Positions 8,823 through 17,812 of a stretch of 64,000 nt of DNA are shown here, one piece after another. Source of the stretch: an uncultured Mediterranea sp. (GTDB lineage Bacteria; Bacteroidota; Bacteroidia; Bacteroidales; Bacteroidaceae); NCBI RefSeq assembly GCF_902493215.1, contig NZ_CABUOL010000015.1, positions 21,218 to 85,217 of the forward strand, read 5' to 3'. Positions within the stretch are counted from its first letter, which is position 1, and each line of letters starts with the position of its first letter. The notes under the pieces were generated by a model, which saw only the letters and a program-made list of their open reading frames with translations, had not been told where the DNA came from and made no database searches. A program made the position numbers and the translations under genes.

Positions 8823-9863
8823 TTAATTCGCACCGCCCTCTTCCTGTTTGGCGGTTGACAACATTCCACATGCGGCAAAAATATCTTCACCTCGAGAAGC
8901 ACGTATCGTAGTAAACAGGCCATGTGAAGTGAGATAATCACGGAAACGAACCATTGTATCCATATCCGCCCCCTGCAAATCAACATTAGGAATGGCATGG
9001 AAACGAATGAGGTTGATGCGGCAATCCAGCCCACGAAGAAGTTTCAGAAGTTCCTTGGCATAAGGCAAACTATCATTTACACCCTTGAAAACAATGTATT
9101 CGAAAGACAAACGGCGCTGTTTGCTGAAGTCATAGTGATGCAACAAGTCTACAATTTCCGTAATAGAAAAAGCCTTTTCAGCAGGCATCAGCTCTCTGCG
9201 TTGTAGAGGCAATGGCGAATGAAGGCTGACAGCCAGATGACAATCACTCTCCTCAATAAAACGTTTCAATCCCTTACGAAGTCCCACTGTCGAAAGCGTC
9301 ACACGCTTCGGACTCCAACCATAGCCATAAGGAGCAGTCATCACTTCCAGTGCTTTCAACACTTCATCCAAATTGTCCAGCGGTTCGCCCATCCCCATCA
9401 TCACGACATTGGTCAGTTTGTCGCGTTCGGGTAAAGAATGTATCTGATTTAAAATCTGTGCAGCGGTCAGATTGGCCGAGAAACCCTGTTTGCCTGTCAT
9501 GCAGAACTTGCAATTCATCTTACATCCCACTTGAGAAGACACACACAGGGTAGCCCTATCCGCATCGGGGATATAAACAGATTCGACATAATGATTTTCG
9601 CCTACCTGATATAAATATTTCACCGTCCCGTCTACCGAACGCATTGCTTCGACGGGCGCACTGGTACCAACTTCAAACAATTCTTTCATCAGGTCGCGAT
9701 GTTTTAACGACAGGTTCGTAATTTCGTCAATCGACGCAACCTTCTTGTCGTACAACCACGATGCAATCTGCTTTGCCGAAAAAGCAGGCATTCCCAAACG
9801 CCCCACCACCGAACGAAGTTCGGCAAGCGTCATTCCCAATAAAGACTGTTTCTGCATATTCAT
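8823..9863 (-). CDS. rlmN: 23S rRNA/tRNA adenine-C2 methyltransferase RlmN
   Basis: 346 residues. A radical SAM enzyme: the CxxxCxxC cluster motif is at C114, C118 and C121 (VGCKMNCKFCMTG), followed by the glycine-rich SAM motif NVVMMGMGEPLDN. Near the C-terminus the second conserved cysteine that takes part in the methyl transfer sits in AACGMLST. It methylates C2 of A2503 in 23S rRNA and A37 in some tRNAs. A TATCTTTG box (minus strand, 9880-9887) 16 bases before the start suggests its own promoter. Confidence 0.94.
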   Translation of the reverse strand: MNMQKQSLLGMTLAELRSVVGRLGMPAFSAKQIASWLYDKKVASIDEITNLSLKHRDLMKELFEVGTSAPVEAMRSVDGTVKYLYQVGENHYVESVYIPDADRATLCVSSQVGCKMNCKFCMTGKQGFSANLTAAQILNQIHSLPERDKLTNVVMMGMGEPLDNLDEVLKALEVMTAPYGYGWSPKRVTLSTVGLRKGLKRFIEESDCHLAVSLHSPLPLQRRELMPAEKAFSITEIVDLLHHYDFSKQRRLSFEYIVFKGVNDSLPYAKELLKLLRGLDCRINLIRFHAIPNVDLQGADMDTMVRFRDYLTSHGLFTTIRASRGEDIFAACGMLSTAKQEEGGAN

Positions 9864-9912
9864 ATGTCAAATCTTAGTGCAAAGATACACATAAAGTTGC
9901 ATAAAAACAACA

Positions 9913-9944
9913 GGAGTTGCCTGAGGAACATCTCAGGCAACTCC
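9913..9944 (-). terminator. Terminator after the PpiD-like gene
   Basis: Perfect 13-bp arms GGAGTTGCCTGAG (9913-9925) and CTCAGGCAACTCC (9932-9944) with a 6-base loop. On the minus strand it is followed by TGTTGTTTTTATG. It ends the large coaX-to-ppiD operon. Confidence 0.82.
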
Positions 9945-9979
9945 CGTCTTATATCAATATCCCAAACTTTGGGAAACTA

Positions 9980-12121
9980 TCAGAAGAACAAGTAACGTTC
10001 GTCTTTCACCTGACCATTCAGATAAAGGTCATTGATGAATTGTCTTACAACCAAGTTGGTATACATACCCTGAAGTTTCTCTACCTCAGCCTTCTCATCG
10101 TAAGTTTCATTCAACTTCTCTTCTGCATAAGGTTGAAGTACAAACACACCGGCATTACCCTTGATAGGTGCGCTCAACTGGTTCATAGCACCTGTAGAAG
10201 CGTATGCACTGACTAGCGGTTCGCTGCTGCGCAATGCAGAAACGAAAGCGGAAGCATCGAAAGTCACATGTTTTACAGAATCGGAAACCGCATTGGCAAG
10301 AGCCTTGTATTGGTCGAAAGTCGTAGCATTGGCAGCCTTCATATCAGCCATGATTTTCTCAGCCTTCTTGTCGCGAACCAGTTGCATTCTCAGTTCGTTA
10401 TGAACAGCAGCCAACGAGCGATAGCCTTCGGGAGCAACTGAAACCAGACCAACTACCATCATGTGGTCGTTCTCACCACACTCATACAAGCCTGAAACCT
10501 CGCCGGGTTTCGCAGAGAACACCCAACGGAGCGCCTCTTTAGTACCACGCACACCACCAATGGTATGTTCTGCGCTATAAAGATCCGTACGGTCGAGCAG
10601 ACGATAACCTGCATCTTCTGCATTGGCCACCATCTTGTCCAACGTATTGTTGGCTGCAATGAACTGACTGAAGTCATTGTATGCCTTGCTGTAGGTTTCC
10701 TTACTGAACTCTACGGCACGTTTCACCACTGCCACTTTATACTTATCCTTATAAGCTTTCTTGCCGGTTACCTGCAGAATGACACTGCCTTGCCCCAAAG
10801 TGAGGTTCTGCAATTCGTTAGTTTCTGCAGTAGTAACAGCTGTGATATATTTCAAATTGTCACCATCAATCTGTGCACCTTCATAATTGGCAGAAGTAAT
10901 CCATACAGACTCACCTGTCTGACCATATTTCTTGGCAATTTCTGCGAAATCGGCTCCGCCTTTGATGGCATTGTAGATACTGTCGGCCAATGTCTTTGTC
11001 TTTTCAGGAGTTTCAGCTGCAACCTGAATCTGACGATATTGGATTGAGTCAGGCATAGAAGCTTTTGCCAATTTCTTGAACGAGTTCATCGTATTGTCGG
11101 CCACATTGTAATAAGGACCGTAAACTTCACCCATAGCAACCGAATCCAAACGTGCAACTACATCGCCCGGCAATGCTCTTGTCGTGCAATACAAATCGAC
11201 ATAAGGTTGCTCGGAGCCAGTAGAGCGAACAAGCGAAGCATAATCGGAAGAAGCGGCAGCCAACTGAGCTGTATATTCATCCATCTCCTTACGCAATTCG
11301 GCCTTGTCTTCATCGCTGGCAGTTACCTGAATATCGATATATTTGATGTTGCGGGTTTCAACATACTGACGATATTGTTCTTTCTTCTCATCGTAAGCAG
11401 CCTTCAACTCGGCATCGGTCACTGTAATGGTTGAATCCACAATTGAAGAGTAAGGCACGGAAGCCAACAACATATCCTTCTGGTCAATGCGTCCGTCGAA
11501 AGCCATCTGTGCCTCCACGGGATTAGAAAGCAAAGACTTCGAAATGAGGTTGCTATATTTCTCCTGCAAACGAGTCTGAATAAGGGTCTTCTCGATGAAA
11601 GACCATACCTTATACATTGATTCATAATATTCGGCATACTGAGAGGGCATCTGTGCCGTGTTCATCTTGGCATAATCGGCGAGGAACTTCATCAGCATAT
11701 CCTTGTCGAAAGCACCTGTCTGAGGATTACGGAAAGGTGACTGTGACAGCAAAGGATGAGTTCCTTCATTGATGATGGATTTGATTTCTTCCTTGGAAAC
11801 GGTCAAGCCCAGCTTTTCGGCTTCGGCTTCAATCAACTGGTTGTTGACATACGTACGCCACACTTCATCGCGCAGCTGGTTGAGCTGGTCGTCACTCAAT
11901 GCATTCATACCGCTCGTAAACTTCACGACTTCTGCATATTCGTCTACCATTGACTGATAATCCTGAGCGGAGAGCACTTGTCCGTTCACTTCACCTATGT
12001 CCTGTGATTGATGCGGCTGGAGTACTCTCCAAGCGTCGCCTGCAATAAAGGCGAACAAAGCCAGACCCACCACAATCACCAATAAAGGTCCTTTGGACCG
12101 AATGTTTTGTAATGTTGCCAT
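9980..12121 (-). CDS. PpiD/SurA-like periplasmic peptidyl-prolyl isomerase
   Basis: 713 residues. One membrane anchor (about residues 12-31, GPLLVIVVGLALFAFIAG) is followed by a SurA_N-type chaperone region, where the QDYQSMVDEYAEV and NNQLIEAEAEKLGL stretches are typical. A parvulin-like domain follows in the middle (about 345-445: QYRQIQVAAETPEKTKTLAD … GADFAEIAKKYGQ), then a long helical C-terminus. It should face the periplasm and help fold outer-membrane proteins. It is the last gene of the minus-strand operon and lies 124 bases after the CBS/CorC gene. The length is above E. coli PpiD (623), as usual in Bacteroidetes. Confidence 0.88.
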   Translation of the reverse strand: MATLQNIRSKGPLLVIVVGLALFAFIAGDAWRVLQPHQSQDIGEVNGQVLSAQDYQSMVDEYAEVVKFTSGMNALSDDQLNQLRDEVWRTYVNNQLIEAEAEKLGLTVSKEEIKSIINEGTHPLLSQSPFRNPQTGAFDKDMLMKFLADYAKMNTAQMPSQYAEYYESMYKVWSFIEKTLIQTRLQEKYSNLISKSLLSNPVEAQMAFDGRIDQKDMLLASVPYSSIVDSTITVTDAELKAAYDEKKEQYRQYVETRNIKYIDIQVTASDEDKAELRKEMDEYTAQLAAASSDYASLVRSTGSEQPYVDLYCTTRALPGDVVARLDSVAMGEVYGPYYNVADNTMNSFKKLAKASMPDSIQYRQIQVAAETPEKTKTLADSIYNAIKGGADFAEIAKKYGQTGESVWITSANYEGAQIDGDNLKYITAVTTAETNELQNLTLGQGSVILQVTGKKAYKDKYKVAVVKRAVEFSKETYSKAYNDFSQFIAANNTLDKMVANAEDAGYRLLDRTDLYSAEHTIGGVRGTKEALRWVFSAKPGEVSGLYECGENDHMMVVGLVSVAPEGYRSLAAVHNELRMQLVRDKKAEKIMADMKAANATTFDQYKALANAVSDSVKHVTFDASAFVSALRSSEPLVSAYASTGAMNQLSAPIKGNAGVFVLQPYAEEKLNETYDEKAEVEKLQGMYTNLVVRQFINDLYLNGQVKDERYLFF

Positions 12122-12245
12122 TTTATTAATTGATTTTTATTTGTTTATTATTCTTTTTTCTGCAAATATTCATTTTAGCGCACGAAGATACAAAAAATGC
12201 AAATACACTTCCATTTATTCCAAGAAAAATTACGTTTCTCCACAT

Positions 12246-13508
12246 TTATTCGACCACTTTCATTCGTACAAGCTCTATTTTGGTGGCTGTCACCTTGATT
12301 ATCTTGAAATGAAACTTGTCAATCACCACTTCTTCATTCAGTTTCGGGAAACTTTGGTAAACACTCAGAATAAGGCCTCCTATCGTCAGGTAATCGTCCG
12401 ACTCAGGCAAATCCAAATCGAATGTCTCGTTGACCTTTTCTATTTCGAGACGGGCGGACAACAGATACTCATGTTCAGCTATCTGCCGGCAGACGTAGGA
12501 TGTATTATCATGTTCGTCTTCGATATCACCAAAAATTTCTTCTACCAAATCTTCCAAAGACACAATCCCCGACGTACCACCAAATTCATCGACCACAACA
12601 GCCAGCGTTTTTTTCTGCTGCATAAAGAGTTTCATCAGTTTATGGGCAGGCATGGTTTCAGGTACAATGGGCACCTCCTTCACATTGTTGTGCCAATCGG
12701 CCGGATTGCGAAACATTTCAGAAGAATGGATATATCCTATTATATTGTCTATGTTTCCCTTATACACCAAAATCTTGGACAAACCAGACTCAATAAAGAT
12801 ATTCTTCAATTCGTCCAACGTAGCAGACATGTCGACGGCCACAATCTCCGTTCGCGGCACGATACAATCTCGTATTCTGACATTCGAGAAATCCAAGGCG
12901 TTTTGGAAAATCTTGACCTCCGTATCCAGTTCTTCTTCATCGCTTGCATTTTCGATACTCGATTGCACAAAATAGTCCAAATCGACCTTACCAAATGCCC
13001 TGTCCGAATCTTCCTTGTTGATGCGCATACCTGCCAGACGCAGGAAAAGACACGAAAGTCCTGAAGCCAACTTGGAAATGGGGAAAAGTATAATATAACA
13101 AACCAATAAAGGGAAAGCAAAAATCTTGAGCACCAGATTGGGGTTGATCTTGAACAGATTTTTCGGAAGGAATTCCCCTGTAACGAGTATAATCAAGGTA
13201 GAGATAATGGTCTGTATCAACACCTGCAGGAAATGGTTGTCAATGACACCCGCCAGCAGATAGCCTTCTATAATCTGAGCCATCAGAATACCATAAATGA
13301 CCAGGGCTATGTTGTTGCCCACCAACATCGTGGAGATAAAGTTATTGGGATTTCTGAAGAAGTAAGACAACACAGACGACGTCCACCCTTCACGTTTGTC
13401 CATCTCAAAGCGAAGTTTGTCCACCGAAACGAACGCAATCTCCATCCCTGAAAAGAAGGCGGAGAAAGCCATGGTCACCAACAAAGATATGATTATTCCC
13501 ATACTCAA
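12246..13508 (-). CDS. CNNM/CorC-type membrane protein with CBS domains (hemolysin family)
   Basis: 420 residues. The first 185 residues form a DUF21/CNNM membrane domain with four hydrophobic segments. A CBS-domain pair follows (about 200-325; RDCIVPRTEIVAVDMSATLDEL and PEDLVEEIFG-like DLVEEIFGDIEDEHD). A CorC_HlyC domain closes the protein (LEIEKVNETFDLDLP … SDDYLTIGG). Members handle Mg2+/Co2+ efflux or gliding-motility-like envelope tasks. The 'hemolysin' name is historical. It follows lptC by only 5 bases, so it is co-expressed with LPS export. Confidence 0.9.
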   Translation of the reverse strand: MSMGIIISLLVTMAFSAFFSGMEIAFVSVDKLRFEMDKREGWTSSVLSYFFRNPNNFISTMLVGNNIALVIYGILMAQIIEGYLLAGVIDNHFLQVLIQTIISTLIILVTGEFLPKNLFKINPNLVLKIFAFPLLVCYIILFPISKLASGLSCLFLRLAGMRINKEDSDRAFGKVDLDYFVQSSIENASDEEELDTEVKIFQNALDFSNVRIRDCIVPRTEIVAVDMSATLDELKNIFIESGLSKILVYKGNIDNIIGYIHSSEMFRNPADWHNNVKEVPIVPETMPAHKLMKLFMQQKKTLAVVVDEFGGTSGIVSLEDLVEEIFGDIEDEHDNTSYVCRQIAEHEYLLSARLEIEKVNETFDLDLPESDDYLTIGGLILSVYQSFPKLNEEVVIDKFHFKIIKVTATKIELVRMKVVE

Positions 13509-13513
13509 AAAAA

Positions 13514-14146
13514 CTACTTGACCGTGTCGGCCTGCAACGTATCGGCTGGGGCCGTACCTGTCTCTTCATCGATATAGAAGATTCCGTTGGTCTTGAAGAA
13601 TTTATATTTCGTCATCTGCTCGTCCGACTCAAACCCTACGGCATATATTATCTGGTCGGGTTGTTCAATACGAACCTGCCTGTCCGAATAGACTTTCTTC
13701 TTATTCTGATCCCAAAACAACAAGTCTGTATCAAACTTTTCTCCTTTCAGATTGCGGATATGCACATTGCTCATCAGTTTCCAAAGCTTCTGTTTGTCGT
13801 AATAGTAAGCCGTATCGGCTTCAATGCTGGCTTCCACCTGAAAAAGGGAATCGAACTTCTCTACATATACCCCTTTCTCGAAGGCCCAATAGGAAGGCGA
13901 CTTGCGGTCGTACACTTTCCACTCTTCAGCGTTTACGCGATAGCGGATAATGCCCGAATCGGATACAAGCGTCACCACTCCACGCGTATCCATCACAGGC
14001 AAGGAGTCGCGCTCGGTAATGGCTTCCCCCAATTCCTTCTTGCGGCCCGAACAGGAAGAAAATAAAACAAGCATAACCATTGCCCCGACGGCAATGGTTA
14101 TGCTCAACATTCTATATTCGTTCAATCGAAAAGTTTCTGAAGACAT
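13514..14146 (-). CDS. lptC: LPS export periplasmic protein LptC
   Basis: 210 residues from the chosen ATG at 14146, which leaves 4 bases after the upstream TPR gene. A longer frame to 14188 would overlap that gene by 38 bases. An N-terminal hydrophobic segment leads to a lipobox-like LVLFSSC. The beta-jellyroll sequence (VVTLVSDSGIIRYRVNAEEW; ADTAYYYDKQKLWKLMSNVHI; DTDLLFWDQNKKKVYSD; QIIYAVGFESDEQ) is characteristic of LptC in Bacteroidetes. It passes LPS from the inner-membrane LptBFG complex to the LptA bridge. A start at 14110 just ahead of the hydrophobic segment cannot be excluded. Confidence 0.87.
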   Translation of the reverse strand: MSSETFRLNEYRMLSITIAVGAMVMLVLFSSCSGRKKELGEAITERDSLPVMDTRGVVTLVSDSGIIRYRVNAEEWKVYDRKSPSYWAFEKGVYVEKFDSLFQVEASIEADTAYYYDKQKLWKLMSNVHIRNLKGEKFDTDLLFWDQNKKKVYSDRQVRIEQPDQIIYAVGFESDEQMTKYKFFKTNGIFYIDEETGTAPADTLQADTVK

Positions 14147-14150
14147 ACCA

Positions 14151-15473
14151 TTATCTGATGGTTGTGCTCTCACCGATCCAACCTTCAACAGTGATGCGGT
14201 CGCCAGTCTTGTAACCCAACATGAAGAGGTCTTTAGTTTCGGGCAAGTGTGCAGAGTAAGTCTTGATCAGCTCATTGGCCTGATCGGCTACAGAAGGATC
14301 TACCGACTTGGCTTTCTGAAGCTTGTCGAGAACTACATAATAAGTACACTTGTTCAGAGCAGGTTCGTCGTTCCAACGAGGATTGGAGCCGTAAGCCTGA
14401 GCCAGGAGGATGTAAGCGTTACCATAGTTTTCGTTGAAGCTGATGGCTTTGTAGCAATAGCTGCGTACCTGAGCCCATTTTTTGGCAACGAACATGGCAC
14501 CAGCGGCAGCATAAGCCATTTCGGCTTTCTTCGCATTGTCTGTTTCCATACCCATAGCCTCATCGAAATACTTAACGGCTGTTTCGTAGTCACCCTTCTT
14601 GTATGCCTGATAACCGCAACCTACAGCTGCATCGGCAGTCGGGTCAATCTTGTACATATAGTAAGATGCCTGGAAATAGGCTTCGCTTTCTGTACACTTC
14701 ATCATCTTCAGTACATTGATGGCTTTCTTCAGGAAAGTGGAATCATTCTGATTGGCTTCTACCTGAGGACCATAGATTTTCTGCAAAGACTCGCAATCGG
14801 CTACACCACTGTTGATAAAGATAGCGTCAACTGTTTGCTTCATCTTCTCCAGATTGCCTTTCTTGGCAGCATTTGTTTCAGCAGCAAGTGCATCATTCAA
14901 GAACTTGCCTACATTGAGGTAATCCTGGAAGAACTGTTCAGTATGAGTGGCATCAGCTTTTACGATGCGCATGGAAGCGTCCATAAAGTAATAGAAGATG
15001 GGGCTCCAGGTTTCTGCCTTGTCAGTCTCGACAGACTCTTTCAACCAAGCATAAGCCTGCTTCACATCAGGTTTCGGAGCATAAGTCAGATAATCGATAG
15101 CCTTACGTCCCAAAGCTCCGGCTACAGAATAGGTCAATCTGGTACCTTTAGCCGTAAATTCGGGCATATATTTCATCTTCTGATCGTGTACAAACATCAG
15201 TTCATCGAAATACTTCTTGTATTCGGCGGAGTTACGGTCCTTGATAGGTTTCATCAAAGCGCCCAAGATGTCTTCCGCATCTGTAAATGTATAGAATCTC
15301 AGTGTCGGACATTCCTTCAACACCGCCATACAGGGGAGATAGGCATCCTTGTAATTTTTAGCCTTTACAGCTTCGTGAGAGATACTGCTGTTGGCATTAC
15401 AGTCGTTTTGTGCGTAAGCGCCGGCTGCTCCACCCGAAAGGAGCAAGACCGCTACAAGCGTCTTAATTTTCAT
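14151..15473 (-). CDS. Secreted TPR protein
   Basis: 440 residues with a signal peptide (MKIKTLVAVLLLSGGAAGAYA). TPR-like helix pairs lie in the central and C-terminal part, for example CGYQAYKKGDYETAVKYFDEA at about 310 and KWAQVRSYCYKAISFNENYGNAYILLAQAYG at about 355-385. It is presumably periplasmic and a scaffold for protein contacts. It sits between an outer-membrane protein gene (53 bases upstream) and lptC (4 bases downstream), so an envelope function is likely but not shown. Confidence 0.82.
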   Translation of the reverse strand: MKIKTLVAVLLLSGGAAGAYAQNDCNANSSISHEAVKAKNYKDAYLPCMAVLKECPTLRFYTFTDAEDILGALMKPIKDRNSAEYKKYFDELMFVHDQKMKYMPEFTAKGTRLTYSVAGALGRKAIDYLTYAPKPDVKQAYAWLKESVETDKAETWSPIFYYFMDASMRIVKADATHTEQFFQDYLNVGKFLNDALAAETNAAKKGNLEKMKQTVDAIFINSGVADCESLQKIYGPQVEANQNDSTFLKKAINVLKMMKCTESEAYFQASYYMYKIDPTADAAVGCGYQAYKKGDYETAVKYFDEAMGMETDNAKKAEMAYAAAGAMFVAKKWAQVRSYCYKAISFNENYGNAYILLAQAYGSNPRWNDEPALNKCTYYVVLDKLQKAKSVDPSVADQANELIKTYSAHLPETKDLFMLGYKTGDRITVEGWIGESTTIR

Positions 15474-15526
15474 TGTATTTAAAATTTTTAGTTGTTATAC
15501 TTTGTCTATTCAATGTCTTCATCTTA

Positions 15527-16789
15527 TTAATCTACCTTGCGTTTGAAGAACCAGCGTTCATTGAACGTGATTCCCACTACAATCCGCAATGTGTTTTCGT
15601 CGACAAACGAAACAGTCGAGCCGTTGGTCTTCGCATACTGTGCCGTCACGCTCACCATCGAACCTGTACGGGGCAGAGGCAATCCAAAACCAGCCGACAC
15701 TCCGAACTCCTTGGCCGCCCGCTGTCCTGCTATCTTATAATAGGGCAACGAATAGTAGGCGCCTACGCGATACTTGACATGGCTCAGATAGCTGCGCCCC
15801 AACAGATTGGGGATATATTCGGCTCCGACTCCTATCTTCATGCGAGAGCAGAAGGCATTGTCGTCGTTCAGGTAAGACACCTTGTCCCATTGCTGCATCA
15901 TGAAGTCGGCTCCCACCGTCAGGCGTCTGTCGTACACGTATGCCAGACCTACACCCAAAGTCATCGGCAAACCGAAAGTTGCCACCGAGTCGCGCGAGGA
16001 ATAAGTGCTGCCCGTTGTGGTATTCCCTATTGTCTCACCGATAACGGTTGTATTGTGCAAGTCGTGTCCCGGCGAGAAAACAGCACCCAGTGTCAGCGCA
16101 TTTTTCTTTCCCCAATGCTGGGTATATTGGACGCCCAAATCCAGCTTATAGCTCTTGATACCCGTGTTCAACACCTTCGTATAAGGGAATTTGGTTGCAT
16201 CCGAAGGGAACGACAGATACGACGTTCTCGTGATGTCTCCCCAAAGGTACGAAATATTTGCGCCAATAGAAAGATTTTTAAATATTTTAAAACCTAAGCC
16301 CATGTAAGCCTGATGCAGACCTCCTTCACCCGAATAGGTAACCGAGCTCGAATTGGCCGAATTGTTCTCGTCTTCACGATACTCGCTCATGCTATAGCCT
16401 ACATTGGAGAAAGGCACGACGCCGGCGCTCATACCGCACCATTTAGCCAGACGGAACTGCATGGTGATATAGTCGAAACTGGAGTTCTTGGCATTCTGCT
16501 TCAACGTCCCGTTGCTGAAGTTGGTATTCTGCAACGACACGGCTCCGTCGAAAATGAACGTCAGCGAGTCGACCGCCGTATAGGAAGCCGGATTGGCATA
16601 GTTCACTTGCGAACCGTCACGCAGGCCATAGGCCACACCACCCATAGCCTTGCTGTTGCTCGAGCCCTGGTCCGACAAATGGCCGTATCCATACCGCGTA
16701 TAAGGTGAATTCGTATTGTTTTGGGCCACTACTGCCCCGGACAGCATGCCGAGTAAAAGCGCCAAGAGTGTCAGTCTATATCCTGTCAT
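15527..16789 (-). CDS. Outer-membrane beta-barrel protein (FadL/OmpP1-like)
   Basis: 420 residues. A signal peptide (about 1-22) is followed by NSPYTRYGYGHL and AMGGVAYGLRDGSQVNYANPASYTAVDSLTF. The last string matches the 'alGGa..a...d..avyyNPA.l' start of FadL/OmpP1-type barrels. The rest is alternating beta strands with many aromatic ends. FadL-type proteins import hydrophobic compounds, but the Bacteroides homologues have no proven substrate. It overlaps the 3' end of coaX by 14 bases. Confidence 0.8.
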   Translation of the reverse strand: MTGYRLTLLALLLGMLSGAVVAQNNTNSPYTRYGYGHLSDQGSSNSKAMGGVAYGLRDGSQVNYANPASYTAVDSLTFIFDGAVSLQNTNFSNGTLKQNAKNSSFDYITMQFRLAKWCGMSAGVVPFSNVGYSMSEYREDENNSANSSSVTYSGEGGLHQAYMGLGFKIFKNLSIGANISYLWGDITRTSYLSFPSDATKFPYTKVLNTGIKSYKLDLGVQYTQHWGKKNALTLGAVFSPGHDLHNTTVIGETIGNTTTGSTYSSRDSVATFGLPMTLGVGLAYVYDRRLTVGADFMMQQWDKVSYLNDDNAFCSRMKIGVGAEYIPNLLGRSYLSHVKYRVGAYYSLPYYKIAGQRAAKEFGVSAGFGLPLPRTGSMVSVTAQYAKTNGSTVSFVDENTLRIVVGITFNERWFFKRKVD

Positions 16790-17507
16790 TATTGTATATC
16801 AATATTCGGTTTAATCCTTTCAACACTAAAAATTTGTCTGCAAAGATGATACTTTTTAAGTTTGTATCAAAAGAAAATTCGTCGCCCCCCGTTAAAAAAA
16901 CCAAAAGTGCGGGATATTTCTTCTTCAGTTCCCGTATATAGCCCTGCATTTCATATTCGATGCCCCGAAGCACTCCGCCGCGGATGGCCGTTTCCGTATC
17001 CTTTCCCATCGGCAGCAGGCGGCCTTCGGGAGCCACCAGCGGAAGGCGGCCCGTAAAGCAGTTCAGCGCCTTGAAGCGCATCTGCAAGCCGGGCGAAATG
17101 TTGCCTCCATGATAACGGCCGGCCGCATCGACCAGTTCGTAGGTGATGCAGGTACCTGCATCGATTACCAGAATGTCCTTGCCGGGAAAGCGGTCGGCAG
17201 CCCCCACAACGGCGGCCATACGGTCGTAACCCAGCGTACGAGGCGTTTCATAAAGGTTCTCCACAGGGAGAGGAGTGTCGGCTCCCAGCCTCAGCAAGGG
17301 GCAGGGCAGTTCGGCCAAACGCGCTTCGGCCTCGTCCGTCAGGTCGATGACCGTGGCCACGATGGCCTTCTCTATGGGATAGCGGCGGCAGACATCGGGC
17401 AGCGACTCCAACGTACGGTTGGAGTCGTAGGTCACATCCAGCAGTTCCGTCCCCTCGAACAGGGCTATCTTGGCCGCCGTATTTCCTATATCTATAATCA
17501 GATTCAC
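16776..17507 (-). CDS. coaX: Type III pantothenate kinase CoaX
   Basis: 243 residues from the GTG start at 17507; the open frame runs 67 codons further upstream, but the family starts right at NLIIDIGNTAAKIALF. This start is preceded by AAGAAGA, and a TATCTTTG promoter box lies 22 bases upstream. Motifs are DIGNT (phosphate loop), the GYDRMAAVVGAADRFPG region, the catalytic-Asp motif DAGTCITYELVD, and the GGNISPGLQMRF segment. The enzyme phosphorylates pantothenate for CoA synthesis without the feedback control of CoaA. It leads the operon that continues through the outer-membrane protein to ppiD. Confidence 0.92.
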   Translation of the reverse strand: MNLIIDIGNTAAKIALFEGTELLDVTYDSNRTLESLPDVCRRYPIEKAIVATVIDLTDEAEARLAELPCPLLRLGADTPLPVENLYETPRTLGYDRMAAVVGAADRFPGKDILVIDAGTCITYELVDAAGRYHGGNISPGLQMRFKALNCFTGRLPLVAPEGRLLPMGKDTETAIRGGVLRGIEYEMQGYIRELKKKYPALLVFLTGGDEFSFDTNLKSIIFADKFLVLKGLNRILIYNNDRI

Positions 17508-17529
17508 AGTCTTCTTTATTTTTCGGGTG

Positions 17530-17537
17530 CAAAGATA
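17530..17537 (-). promoter_or_regulatory. -7 box of coaX
   Basis: TATCTTTG on the minus strand matches TAnnTTTG and lies 22 bases ahead of the GTG start of coaX. It also supports the downstream start choice, since the longer open frame would run straight through it. The -33 element is not clear; the region there is occupied by a tandem repeat array. Confidence 0.5.
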
Positions 17538-17552
17538 CGACTTTATTCCATT

Positions 17553-17640
17553 ATTCCGCACAACGGAAAGCAATGCATTCGCAAGCGGAAAGCACTGTTT
17601 TCCGCTCCGCAAAGCAATGCTTTCCTGCAAGCCCTGCCAC
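17553..17640. repeat. 22-bp-period hairpin array A (upstream of coaX)
   Basis: Units begin at 17553 (24 bp), 17577 (22 bp) and 17599 (22 bp), with a decayed fourth at 17621. Each unit is a short hairpin of the type TTCCGC…GCGGAA (unit 3 TTTCCGCTCCGCAAA) followed by AGCAATGC or AGCACTGT. It lies in the divergent region between coaX and sppA. The same 22-bp period occurs at 28645, 38364 and 57355 with different base sequence. Confidence 0.7.
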
Positions 17641-17765
17641 AAGCCTCTCCAGCCAAGCCCCTGAAAGAGACTGACGACACAGATATTTTTCTGCCGAAAG
17701 ACCGACATTCTTGTGACAAAACAAAAAAGATAGCGACAGATAGGGAAAATATCAACCTTATTATT

Positions 17766-17773
17766 TATCTTTG
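17766..17773 (+). promoter_or_regulatory. -7 box of sppA
   Basis: TATCTTTG on the plus strand, 39 bases before the sppA ATG. It fits TAnnTTTG; there is no convincing TTTG at -33. Confidence 0.45.
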
Positions 17774-17812
17774 TTAGCTTGAAAAAGTTAGCAAATAAAC
17801 GAAACTACCAAT

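Noticed and set aside
13514..14188. Longer lptC frame starting at 14188
   Set aside because: It would overlap the upstream TPR gene by 38 bases and adds 14 residues without family likeness; the ATG at 14146 gives a 4-base gap.
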